NCBI GenBank assembly: GCA_031262005.1
Contig: JAISIO010000189.1
Span: 1 to 9,174, forward strand
DNA: 9,174 nucleotides
From: Bacteroidales bacterium
GTDB taxonomy: Bacteria; Bacteroidota; Bacteroidia; Bacteroidales; UBA1715
Direction of reading: 5' to 3'
This document shows, in pieces, positions 1-5,584 of this stretch (position 1 is its first letter; each line of letters opens with the position of its first letter). The position numbers and the translations under genes are program-made. The notes under the pieces were generated by a model, which saw only the letters and a list, made by a program, of their open reading frames with translations, was not told the origin of the DNA and did not search any database.

Positions 1-16
1 TTTTTTGTTGAAAAAG

Positions 17-100
17 TGCCCAAGACAAGATTTGAACTTGCACGCCCTAATGAGCACATGGCCCTCAACCATGCTTGTCTACCAATTTCAACACTTGGGC
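17..100 (-). tRNA. tRNA-Leu, anticodon GAG
   Basis: The reverse complement folds as a class II (long variable arm) tRNA. The acceptor arms GCCCAAG and CTTGGGC pair perfectly. The D-loop carries the AATTGGTAGACAA sequence. The anticodon stem CATGG/CCATG closes a seven-base loop TTGAGGG with anticodon GAG, which reads CUC/CUU leucine codons. A long variable arm follows, then a T-arm with loop TTCAAAT. The discriminator base is A, as expected for tRNA-Leu. CCA is not encoded, so it must be added after transcription. A short T-run directly follows the 3' end. Fold and identity are read directly from the sequence. Confidence 0.95.
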
Positions 101-112
101 TTTTTGCGGTTG

Positions 113-120
113 CAAATGTA
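113..120 (-). promoter_or_regulatory. Putative -7 box of the tRNA-Leu promoter
   Basis: The minus strand reads TACATTTG, a perfect match to the Bacteroidota TAnnTTTG -7 element. It lies 12 bases upstream of the mature tRNA 5' end, giving a transcription start a few bases before the tRNA. No convincing TTG -33 element is visible at the usual distance, so the call rests on the -7 box and its position. Confidence 0.5.
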
Positions 121-238
121 CTATTAATTATTAATTGCTACGTATAATTTGATAATTAATTTGAATAGATGCCTGCGAAAATATGCTAATAAAGTGTTTA
201 AACAATTAATTTTCAAATATTTACAAGAGAGTAGAGCC

Positions 239-2164
239 TTATTTTTTCGTAATTTTCAATTCTGTTCGTCTATTTTTAGCTTTGTTTTCTTCGCTATCGT
301 TCGGCACAAGTGCTTTGGTGTCGGCATAGCCTTTAAATGTAAGGCGAGTAGCGGCAATTCCGTGTTCTGTTAAGAATGTGTACACCGCCTGCGCACGATT
401 GTTGGAGAGTGTTACGTTGTTTTGTTTTATACCGGTGTTGTCGGTGTGTCCGCCAATTTCAAAGCTCAATGTAGGATTAAGGTTCATATAATCAACAATT
501 GTTAGCAATTCGGCTTGCGATTCGGGTTTGAGTTCGTAGCTGTCGGTATCGAAAAACACATTGTTCAACACCACGCTGCTACCTATTTCTATTGGTTGTA
601 GCGGAACTTCTATCAATGTTCTATTGCTTTCTAAATTTACCTGTGCCGAATAAAACAAATATCCGGGAGAACTTACCGAAAGCGCATAATTTTTATTCTC
701 CATAAATGGTACGGTAAAATTTCCGTTATAATCGGCATTCGACGTGAAAAGCAGTTCGTTTGTTTCAACATCACGCAAATCCAATTGTGCTGCAATGCGT
801 TTTTGCTTGTCTTTTGCATTGAACACCACGCCTTGTACGTAAGTAACAGGATAGGGCATAATGGCGAACATATCCGCATTGATAGAAAATTCATACACAT
901 CTAAACCGCCCAAGCCGCCTTCTCTATTCGATGCAAAATAACCTTTGCTGCCTTGTGCATTGATAATTACAAGCCCTTCATCGTCTTTGCTATTGAGCGG
1001 ATAGCCCGCATTGACAGGAGTTTTCCACGTGCCGTCGGCATTGAGTTGCGTTATCATTATATCTTTTTTGCCTAAGCCCAAATGCCCGTTTGAGGAAAAG
1101 AATAGTGTTTTGCCGTCGGCATGAATAAAAGGTGCTTCTTCGTCGTATATGGTGTTGATAGTTGCGCCTAAATTTTCGGGTTCACTCCATTTTCCTTCGC
1201 TCACATTGCGACTTACCCATATATCTTTTTTACCTTTTCCGCCATCTCTGTTTGACACAAAATAGAGCGTTTTCCCGTCAGCCGAAAGACTTGGTTGCGA
1301 TTCCCACGCTTTGGTATTGATGGGTGCGCCTATGTTTTTAGGCATAGTCCACTGACCTAAGGCATAGTAGGTTATGTAAATATCGCACGAACCATATCCG
1401 CTTGGCGCATTACACATGGTGTAAACCATAGTGCGTCCGTCGGCAGAAATTGATGCAGCTCCTTCGTTGTTTTGGGTGGTTATAGGTGCAGGAAATCTAT
1501 GGCGCACTTGCCATTCATTATCCTTCTTTGTAGAATAAAAAATATCTTCCTGCGTCATGCGGGCGTTGATGGGAATATTCGATGTGAAAATAAAAAGATT
1601 GTCGTCAACGGTTATAGCAGGGTGATAATCATCGAATTGTGTGTTTATGTTTGTGCCCATATTGGTAGGTGAAAACGGTATGGGCTGCTTCATAATTCGT
1701 ATGGCATCGGCAGATTGACGAGTGCCGTAAGCAATTTGTTCCTGTTCTCGGGGCGAAAAAAGTGCTTTATCTTTTGGTTGAATTTTTTTGAAATTTTGCA
1801 ATGCTTCGGCGTATCTGCCCATAGAGAGCAATTCTACCGCTAACTTGTAGTAAGGCATAGGGTCTCCGCTTCCACAATTTTGCACGGCAAGTTGCAAAGT
1901 TTCTATCATTTTATCGTCATCTTTTTTGTGTGAATACACGCCGGCAAGCAGGTAATAGGCTTCGGTAAACGTGGGGTCTATTTTAATTGCATCATTCAAG
2001 TTTTGCAATGCTTTGTCGTATGCAAACAGTTTGTAGTTATACAAGCCTTCCTCGTAGTTGGCAATTGCTTTGCGACTTTTTGAAGAATAAATTTGGCTCA
2101 TTTGTGCATAAGTGCTTGCTGCTGAAATACATATAACACCAAAAATAACGATTAGTTTTTTCAT
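239..2164 (-). CDS. Secreted TPR / PD40 propeller / CRD-like / OmpA-domain envelope protein (PorE-like architecture)
   Basis: This 641-aa protein starts with a signal peptide (residues 1-20, likely cleaved after TYA). TPR-like helices follow at about 33-130, including the NYEEGLYNYKLFAYDKAL and PYYKLAVELLSMGRYAEAL segments. Five PD40/WD40-like beta-propeller repeats follow (about 181-196, 235-252, 289-309, 342-369 and 395-425), with SADGKTLYFVSNRDGG-type signatures. A carboxypeptidase-regulatory-like beta-sandwich lies at about 443-523. The C-terminus is an OmpA peptidoglycan-binding domain (about 532-638) with FDTDSYELKPES, GGHTDNTG (Asp575) and LSNNRA (Arg590). TPR, propeller, CRD and OmpA in this order match PorE, a periplasmic T9SS-associated protein that binds peptidoglycan. 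Unlike lipidated PorE, no lipobox is seen: Cys12 lies in the hydrophobic core without an L-[AS]-[GA]-C context. Many Bacteroidota carry several such paralogs, so a T9SS role is inference; anchoring of the envelope to peptidoglycan is better supported. No other gene is co-directional within 200 bp upstream. Confidence 0.9.
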   Translation of the reverse strand: MKKLIVIFGVICISAASTYAQMSQIYSSKSRKAIANYEEGLYNYKLFAYDKALQNLNDAIKIDPTFTEAYYLLAGVYSHKKDDDKMIETLQLAVQNCGSGDPMPYYKLAVELLSMGRYAEALQNFKKIQPKDKALFSPREQEQIAYGTRQSADAIRIMKQPIPFSPTNMGTNINTQFDDYHPAITVDDNLFIFTSNIPINARMTQEDIFYSTKKDNEWQVRHRFPAPITTQNNEGAASISADGRTMVYTMCNAPSGYGSCDIYITYYALGQWTMPKNIGAPINTKAWESQPSLSADGKTLYFVSNRDGGKGKKDIWVSRNVSEGKWSEPENLGATINTIYDEEAPFIHADGKTLFFSSNGHLGLGKKDIMITQLNADGTWKTPVNAGYPLNSKDDEGLVIINAQGSKGYFASNREGGLGGLDVYEFSINADMFAIMPYPVTYVQGVVFNAKDKQKRIAAQLDLRDVETNELLFTSNADYNGNFTVPFMENKNYALSVSSPGYLFYSAQVNLESNRTLIEVPLQPIEIGSSVVLNNVFFDTDSYELKPESQAELLTIVDYMNLNPTLSFEIGGHTDNTGIKQNNVTLSNNRAQAVYTFLTEHGIAATRLTFKGYADTKALVPNDSEENKAKNRRTELKITKK

Positions 2165-2224
2165 ACGGTTTATGTGTTAGGATTTGAAAAACTGCGATTG
2201 TAAATTGAAAACTCAATTAATGGA

Positions 2225-2232
2225 CAAATATA
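2225..2232 (-). promoter_or_regulatory. Putative -7 box for the OmpA-family gene
   Basis: The minus strand reads TATATTTG, a perfect TAnnTTTG match. It lies about 60 bases upstream of the start codon at 2164. No clear TTG -33 element is found 19-21 bases further upstream, so strength is uncertain. Confidence 0.5.
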
Positions 2233-2269
2233 GGGAAAAATTACATGTTGGGAACTTTTAAAAATATTA

Positions 2270-2296
2270 ATGGTTAATGATTCATGGTTAATGATT
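2270..2296. repeat. Short tandem direct repeat, ATGGTTAATGATT x2
   Basis: Two perfect 13-base copies (2270-2282 and 2284-2296) are separated by one base. A second small repeat, CTAACTCCT twice, follows at about 2301-2318. Both lie in the roughly 210-bp spacer between the 3' end of metA and the promoter of the OmpA-family gene. No hairpin strong enough to call a terminator is visible. The rest of the spacer (about 2320-2373) is unassigned. Confidence 0.7.
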
Positions 2297-2373
2297 AGAG
2301 CTAACTCCTCTAACTCCTTTTTCAGAAGTTCCCCATTGCACGATTCTAATACTTGTTCCCGAACGCCTGATTC

Positions 2374-3279
2374 CTACAATAAGAATGGTGTTTCTTGATA
2401 GACATAGTAATTGAGCCAGTTGCCGAATAATAAATTTCCGTGACTTTTCCACAGGTTGAGCGGCGTTTGCGTAGGGTCGTTGTTTGGAAAATAATGTTCC
2501 GGAAGAGCAATTTCAATGCCTTTTTTCAAATCACGCAGGTATTCATCACGCAGTGTCAGTTTGTCGTATTCAGAATGTCCGCTTACGAATATTTGTTTTT
2601 TATCTTTTGAAACAGTAAGATAAATGCCTGCTTCGTTCGATTCGCTCACAAGTTCTAATTCGGGTTGTGCTTCTATATCTTCGCGGCGCGTGTAGGTGTA
2701 GCGCGAGTGAGGTGCGTAAAATTCGTCGTCGAAACCATTTACCAGCGGCTCGTTGGCTTTGAGTATGGTGTGTTTGAAAATTCCGAATTGTTTTTGAGGC
2801 AAATCATACTTCTGTATGCCATAGTAATAATACAATGCCGCCTGCGCACCCCAGCAAATAAAAAGGGTAGAGGTAACGTGTTCTTTTGCCCAATCTAAAA
2901 TTTGTGTTAATTCTTGCCAATAGGTAATTTGTTCAAATTCAAGATGTTCTACCGGAGCACCGGTTATAATCAACCCATCGAGTTTTTGATCTTTATATTC
3001 GTCGAATGAGTGATAAAACGAATTGAGATGTTCGCTCGAAGTATTTTTGGAAATATGTGTTTTGGTGAAAAGCAGAATAATTTCCACCTGCAACGGCGAA
3101 TTACTCAACATACGAATTAATTGCGTTTCGGTAGTTTCTTTATTAGGCATCAAATTGAGTATGCCTATGCGCAGCGGGCGAATATCTTGCGATGTCGCTC
3201 GGCTGTGGTTCATTATGAATATATTCTCGTTTTTCAGCACCTCGGCTGCAGGCAGAGTATCGGGTATGTTTACGGGCAT
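2374..3279 (-). CDS. metA: Homoserine O-acetyltransferase, MetA family
   Basis: MetA acylates the hydroxyl of L-homoserine, the first committed step of methionine synthesis, in the cytoplasm. The 301-aa length is typical of the family. The nucleophile Cys142 lies in TLFICWGAQAALY, His235 and Glu237 in SGHSEYD, and Arg249 follows at the expected place. Residue 111 is Glu (GAPVEHLEFE). In this family Glu111 is associated with acetyl-CoA use and Gly111 with succinyl-CoA use, so an acetyltransferase is predicted despite the common name homoserine O-succinyltransferase. The start at 3279 gives the conserved MPVNIPDTLPA N-terminus; an in-frame ATG 51 bases upstream would run through the end of the antitoxin gene and is rejected. 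The antitoxin stop codon is only 10 bases upstream and no separate promoter is evident, so metA probably shares a transcript with the toxin-antitoxin pair. No methionine or SAM riboswitch leader is visible. Confidence 0.95.
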   Translation of the reverse strand: MPVNIPDTLPAAEVLKNENIFIMNHSRATSQDIRPLRIGILNLMPNKETTETQLIRMLSNSPLQVEIILLFTKTHISKNTSSEHLNSFYHSFDEYKDQKLDGLIITGAPVEHLEFEQITYWQELTQILDWAKEHVTSTLFICWGAQAALYYYYGIQKYDLPQKQFGIFKHTILKANEPLVNGFDDEFYAPHSRYTYTRREDIEAQPELELVSESNEAGIYLTVSKDKKQIFVSGHSEYDKLTLRDEYLRDLKKGIEIALPEHYFPNNDPTQTPLNLWKSHGNLLFGNWLNYYVYQETPFLL

Positions 3280-3289
3280 AGTGGAAAGA

Positions 3290-3550
3290 TTATTTAGACG
3301 ACAAACGACCTTGGTGAGCGTACACATCAAGTAAGTTGCCGATTAGAGTTTGATAGCTGGTTCCTTGTTTTTGAGCAAACATACGAAAAAACTCTAAACT
3401 GTTTTTGTCCAAATCAATAGTTATTTTTTCTCGCTTAGTTTTTCTTTTCAAAGCGTTCGGTTTTGGTAAAAAATCTGCTATAATAGAACCTTGTTCTACT
3501 GCTTCTGCTACTTCTATAGGTGCGTCAGTGTATATAATTTCTCGTTTCAT
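3290..3550 (-). CDS. BrnA-like ribbon-helix-helix antitoxin
   Basis: This small basic protein (86 aa) is the second gene of a toxin-antitoxin pair. The C-terminal half (about residues 42-80) looks like a ribbon-helix-helix DNA-binding domain: the strand KITIDLD, then helices around SLEFFRMFAQK and SYQTLIGNLLDVYAHQ. The N-terminal part (1-40) would wrap the toxin, as in BrnA. The chosen ATG at 3550 overlaps the end of the toxin gene by 26 bases. An in-frame ATG at 3586 lies deeper inside the toxin gene and is less likely. The stop codon is 10 bases before metA. As in BrnTA operons, it is expected to neutralise the toxin and repress its own promoter, where a perfect palindrome overlaps the -7 box. 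Assignment rests on motif shape and context. Confidence 0.8.
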   Translation of the reverse strand: MKREIIYTDAPIEVAEAVEQGSIIADFLPKPNALKRKTKREKITIDLDKNSLEFFRMFAQKQGTSYQTLIGNLLDVYAHQGRLSSK

Positions 3551-3803
3551 ATATTTTTTTCTCTTTTCTCCAATAGCCGGCTCCAAAAATACGAATAATA
3601 GTGTTTCTTATTGTAAATCTTACTGTTGCAATCCCAAATCCAGTATTTCCTATACAAAAAAATCGTTCTTCACTTGTTGAATGGGAATTATCGGAAATTA
3701 TCACTCTTTTTTCATCAAAAAATGCCTCCTGAGCTTCTTCAAAAGAGATATTGTGTTTCAGTACGTTTTCTTGATTCTTTGCTTCGTACCATTCAAAGGT
3801 CAT
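3525..3803 (-). CDS. BrnT-family (DUF497) ribonuclease toxin
   Basis: This 92-aa protein has the whole DUF497/BrnT pattern: FEWYEAKNQENVLKHNISFEEAQEAFFD at the N-terminus (residues 3-30), EERFFCIG in the middle (46-52), and a C-terminal RIFGAGYWRKEKKIYE (71-86). BrnT proteins are RelE-fold ribonuclease toxins that arrest translation. The toxin gene precedes the antitoxin gene, the usual BrnTA order, with an overlap of 26 bases. The canonical C-terminal S-A-R motif reads G-A-G here (Gly76), so one basic position of typical BrnT is missing; I recall GAGYWR variants in other DUF497 proteins, but activity is not assured. The start at 3803 sits about 14 bases after a predicted transcription start. 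The gene is AT-rich compared with metA, suggesting acquisition. Confidence 0.88.
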   Translation of the reverse strand: MTFEWYEAKNQENVLKHNISFEEAQEAFFDEKRVIISDNSHSTSEERFFCIGNTGFGIATVRFTIRNTIIRIFGAGYWRKEKKIYETRNYIH

Positions 3804-3823
3804 ACAATTCTGTTATTTTTTTA

Positions 3824-3855
3824 CAAAGATACTATCTTTCTCCCCAAAAAACAAA
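3824..3855 (-). promoter_or_regulatory. Bacteroidota-type promoter of the toxin-antitoxin operon
   Basis: On the minus strand a TTTG -33 element (3852-3855) is followed, 20 bases later, by a perfect TAnnTTTG -7 box, TATCTTTG (3824-3831). The predicted start near 3817 leaves a very short leader before the toxin ATG at 3803. It would also serve metA if the three genes form one transcript. Confidence 0.7.
3825..3839. promoter_or_regulatory. Perfect palindrome over the TA promoter, candidate BrnA operator
   Basis: AAAGATACTATCTTT consists of two 7-base arms that are perfect inverted repeats around one central base. It covers most of the -7 box and part of the spacer of the toxin promoter, which is where a ribbon-helix-helix autorepressor would block polymerase. 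A second, weaker inverted repeat (CCCCA/TGGGG, 3842-3860) lies over the -33 region. The operator role is inferred from position. Confidence 0.55.
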
Positions 3856-3900
3856 TGGGGCGAAAAATTTCAAGGTTCTGGAAAATTACTACAATATATA

Positions 3901-3932
3901 TTGGGTATTATTCTCAAAAAAGAATACTTTTG
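3901..3932 (+). promoter_or_regulatory. Bacteroidota-type promoter, likely the original ispD promoter
   Basis: TTG (3901-3903) is followed 21 bases later by a perfect -7 box, TACTTTTG (3925-3932). The predicted start is near 3939, just outside the left inverted repeat of the inserted element. With the element removed, the ispD start codon would lie about 25 bases downstream. In the present arrangement it would instead transcribe into the element and its lipoprotein gene. Confidence 0.6.
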
Positions 3933-3944
3933 TGTGTGAATTTT

Positions 3945-3963
3945 AGAAGCTGTTTTGAATTTA
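3945..3963 (+). repeat. Left terminal inverted repeat
   Basis: This is AGAAGCTGTTTTGAATTTA, a perfect 19-base match to the reverse complement of 5549-5567. Three further T bases match just outside after one mismatch. It also places a TTGAAT hexamer facing inward. Confidence 0.85.
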
Positions 3964-4000
3964 ATCTGCGAATAAATAAAGTATAATAATAGAGGTATAT

Positions 4001-5278
4001 ATGAATATTAAAAATAAATATAAATTAAATGTTGCAAAAAATGTTGCCGCGATTGGTTTTGCTTCTGGTGTATTGTTATATTCTTGTAAAAAGAATGACC
4101 AAATCATTGAACCACAACAAACTATTGTCCAGCCTGTTGATACATCACGTGAATCTGTTGTAAAACGTGAATATCAAACAATGGTTAATGATATGTATAA
4201 TCAACGTGCAACTGCAATTATTGGCATAGAAGAAACATTTAATTCTGTTTATAACAGATATATAAATAAATTTCGGGCAGCAAACGCATTGAAATCAACA
4301 AATGTTTTAAAAAATGAATTTATAATTAATCCTGATGATGTTTTGGCCGCGCACGCAAATATGCAAACTGTTCGTCATTTATTTGACAGTCTTGGTGTGC
4401 CATTACCACCACCTGCAAATTCTGATGAATTATCTGTTTTGTATAATGAATCAAGAATGTTAATTGAAAAATATGAACAATTGCAATCTATATTAAATTT
4501 ACCAACACAATCTGAAATTGATACTGCTATGCGTTGGTTTATCGAACAAGAAAATTGTAATTTGTATAACCACCCTGATACAATTGCGAAAATGGATTAC
4601 AATACGGGCAAATGCATAAAAACGCCACGCGACCCATATAAAAAGGAACGCGAAGAATGTGCGTCATATTATCATACGGATTCAACGGCATATTGGTCAA
4701 ACAATAAATGTATCAAAGAACCACGCTCAAATATAAAAGTATTCATACTTGACCCTAATAAATTTAATCTTACACCTCCATTTATTACTATTGATTCACT
4801 TTTGGGCGAACCGACAATAGATTCTGTTTATATAAAAGTTTTGCCAACATTTCATTTACTTACACCTGGTATGACTGGCATTTCTGCATCGAATCTTGTT
4901 AGGGGTATAGAAAAATTATTAGAGTCTGTGTATAACGATGCGTCAAAATTAAGTTTTACCGGAAATATCAATCCAACAATTGGCGATGGTGTTGATGAAA
5001 TACAACAAATATCCGAAGAGTTAGAAACAAATATCATAGAAAGGATTAAAAGAATACCTGGTTTAAAATATATACCTGGATATGTTCCGTCTGATTCTGA
5101 ATTGCCTGCGGATTATTTTAATGAAACATCTTTTGTTCCACGGGAACCATTTCAAAATCCAATTAATGTAAAACAATCTGGTAATTATATTGCGGGATTG
5201 GATAAAATGCGCAAAGATGCAAATATGCGTTTTGGTAAAATAAAACACGCAAATATTGGTAAAATTCGCAATTCTTAA
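4001..5278 (+). CDS. Putative lipoprotein of unknown function with duplicated Cys motif
   Basis: I do not recognise the family of this 425-aa protein. The N-terminus has a basic region, a hydrophobic stretch (about 15-28) and a lipobox-like LYSC with Cys29, followed by KKND, so a membrane-anchored lipoprotein is likely. Residues 50-170 are mostly charged and probably helical. A tandem unit then appears twice: Cys186 to KCIKTPR (204-210) and Cys220 to KCIKEPR (236-242). Each unit has a Cys pair 17-19 residues apart and an H-x-D between them, suggesting two disulfide-closed modules. The C-terminal third shows no recognisable domain. The start is supported by an AGAGG ribosome binding site five bases upstream (3991-3995), unusual for this phylum. 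The stop codon is the foot of a strong terminator hairpin. The gene is very AT-rich and is the main cargo of the inverted-repeat element, probably transcribed from the captured promoter at 3901-3932. Confidence 0.8.
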   Translation: MNIKNKYKLNVAKNVAAIGFASGVLLYSCKKNDQIIEPQQTIVQPVDTSRESVVKREYQTMVNDMYNQRATAIIGIEETFNSVYNRYINKFRAANALKSTNVLKNEFIINPDDVLAAHANMQTVRHLFDSLGVPLPPPANSDELSVLYNESRMLIEKYEQLQSILNLPTQSEIDTAMRWFIEQENCNLYNHPDTIAKMDYNTGKCIKTPRDPYKKEREECASYYHTDSTAYWSNNKCIKEPRSNIKVFILDPNKFNLTPPFITIDSLLGEPTIDSVYIKVLPTFHLLTPGMTGISASNLVRGIEKLLESVYNDASKLSFTGNINPTIGDGVDEIQQISEELETNIIERIKRIPGLKYIPGYVPSDSELPADYFNETSFVPREPFQNPINVKQSGNYIAGLDKMRKDANMRFGKIKHANIGKIRNS

Positions 5279-5307
5279 TAAAAAACGCCAATCGGCGTTT
5301 TTTATTA
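5276..5307 (+). terminator. Strong intrinsic terminator
   Basis: TAATAAAAAACGCC (5276-5289) pairs perfectly over 14 bases with 5294-5307, with the loop AATC between them. The GC core ACGCC/GGCGT is followed by a T-run (5298-5303). It begins at the lipoprotein stop codon and should stop transcription before the small ORF and ispD. The stem is nearly symmetric, so it could act in both directions. Confidence 0.88.
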
Positions 5308-5314
5308 TTTTCCT

Positions 5315-5343
5315 TTGACAGCATTATGTAAAATTACTACAAT
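5315..5343 (+). promoter_or_regulatory. Sigma-70-type promoter, TTGACA-17-TACAAT
   Basis: A consensus -35 hexamer TTGACA (5315-5320) is separated by 17 bases from TACAAT (5338-5343), one mismatch from TATAAT. This is the classical form of Proteobacteria and Firmicutes, not the TTG/TAnnTTTG form seen elsewhere in this window. The predicted start near 5350 coincides with the ATG of the next ORF, so that message would be leaderless or begin translation further in. It points toward ispD. Confidence 0.6.
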
Positions 5344-5349
5344 TGCGAT

Positions 5350-5535
5350 ATGTTAAATTTTATATCGCGTTATTTTTCTTCTGCTGGTTCATTTTTAACC
5401 GCGCCTTTTCGTTCAATTTGGCGATGGATTAAACGTATGTTCCCGGAACGTGATTTTACAGTTATGGATACGCTTGGATTGCCAATGGCAGTAATAGTGC
5501 ATACTGCAAATAACCTTCTGATAAATAATACTTAG
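5350..5535 (+). CDS. Small basic protein of unknown function (61 aa)
   Basis: The first half of the predicted protein is rich in aromatic and basic residues (RYFSS, RSIWRWIKRMFPERD). The second half is mildly hydrophobic (LGLPMAVIVHTANNLLI, about 43-59) but too polar to be a confident membrane helix. No family is recognised. A good sigma-70-like promoter ends just before the ATG and a terminator isolates it from the lipoprotein gene, which favours a real transcription unit. No ribosome binding site precedes this ATG; Met30 (5437) is an alternative start. It ends 32 bases before the right inverted repeat and 49 bases before ispD. It could be a truncated remnant. Confidence 0.4.
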   Translation: MLNFISRYFSSAGSFLTAPFRSIWRWIKRMFPERDFTVMDTLGLPMAVIVHTANNLLINNT

Positions 5536-5548
5536 AAAAAATTTTAAA

Positions 5549-5567
5549 TAAATTCAAAACAGCTTCT
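5549..5567 (-). repeat. Right terminal inverted repeat
   Basis: TAAATTCAAAACAGCTTCT is the exact reverse complement of 3945-3963. It is followed by TTAAAG, whose first bases, counted from 5567, give the right-hand TTA copy of the candidate target duplication. The ispD start codon is 17 bases beyond the repeat. Confidence 0.85.
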
Positions 5568-5584
5568 TAAAGTTTAATACAAAT

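Larger units (their letters stand above)
3946..5566. mobile_element. Putative non-autonomous insertion with 19-bp terminal inverted repeats and two passenger ORFs
   Basis: AGAAGCTGTTTTGAATTTA occurs at 3945-3963, and its exact reverse complement at 5549-5567. If the ends are taken at GAAGCTG, both flanks show TTA (3943-3945 and 5567-5569), a candidate 3-bp target duplication. TNA-type duplications are known for some IS5-family subgroups, but that assignment is speculative. There is no transposase; the interior holds a lipoprotein gene, a terminator, a promoter and a small ORF. Base composition is much more AT-rich than ispD or metA. It lies between a promoter and ispD without interrupting a gene. 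The alternative is a chance inverted repeat around two resident genes, unlikely for 19 perfect bases with clean flanks. Confidence 0.6.

Noticed and set aside
3280..3330. Longer metA frame starting 17 codons upstream
   Set aside because: The extra residues are unlike MetA, overlap the antitoxin gene, and the family begins at the internal MPVNIP methionine.
3376..3383. TATGTTTG on the minus strand inside brnA as a private metA promoter
   Set aside because: It matches TAnnTTTG, but there is no TTG at 19-21 bases and it lies in conserved coding sequence; chance is likely.
3626..3986. Plus-strand ORFs opposite the toxin gene (about 101-106 codons)
   Set aside because: They are antisense to the clear DUF497 gene, have no recognisable domain and no start signals.
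3982..3987. TATAAT hexamer as the -10 of the lipoprotein gene
   Set aside because: The predicted start (about 3994) would fall inside the AGAGG ribosome binding site, and no -35 is found at 16-18 bases; TTGAAT in the inverted repeat is 21 bases away.
3945..5567. Element as an integron cassette or a dif-integrated phage
   Set aside because: The end repeats are inverted, not direct, with no attC-like fold or XerCD-type site, and there are no phage structural or replication genes.
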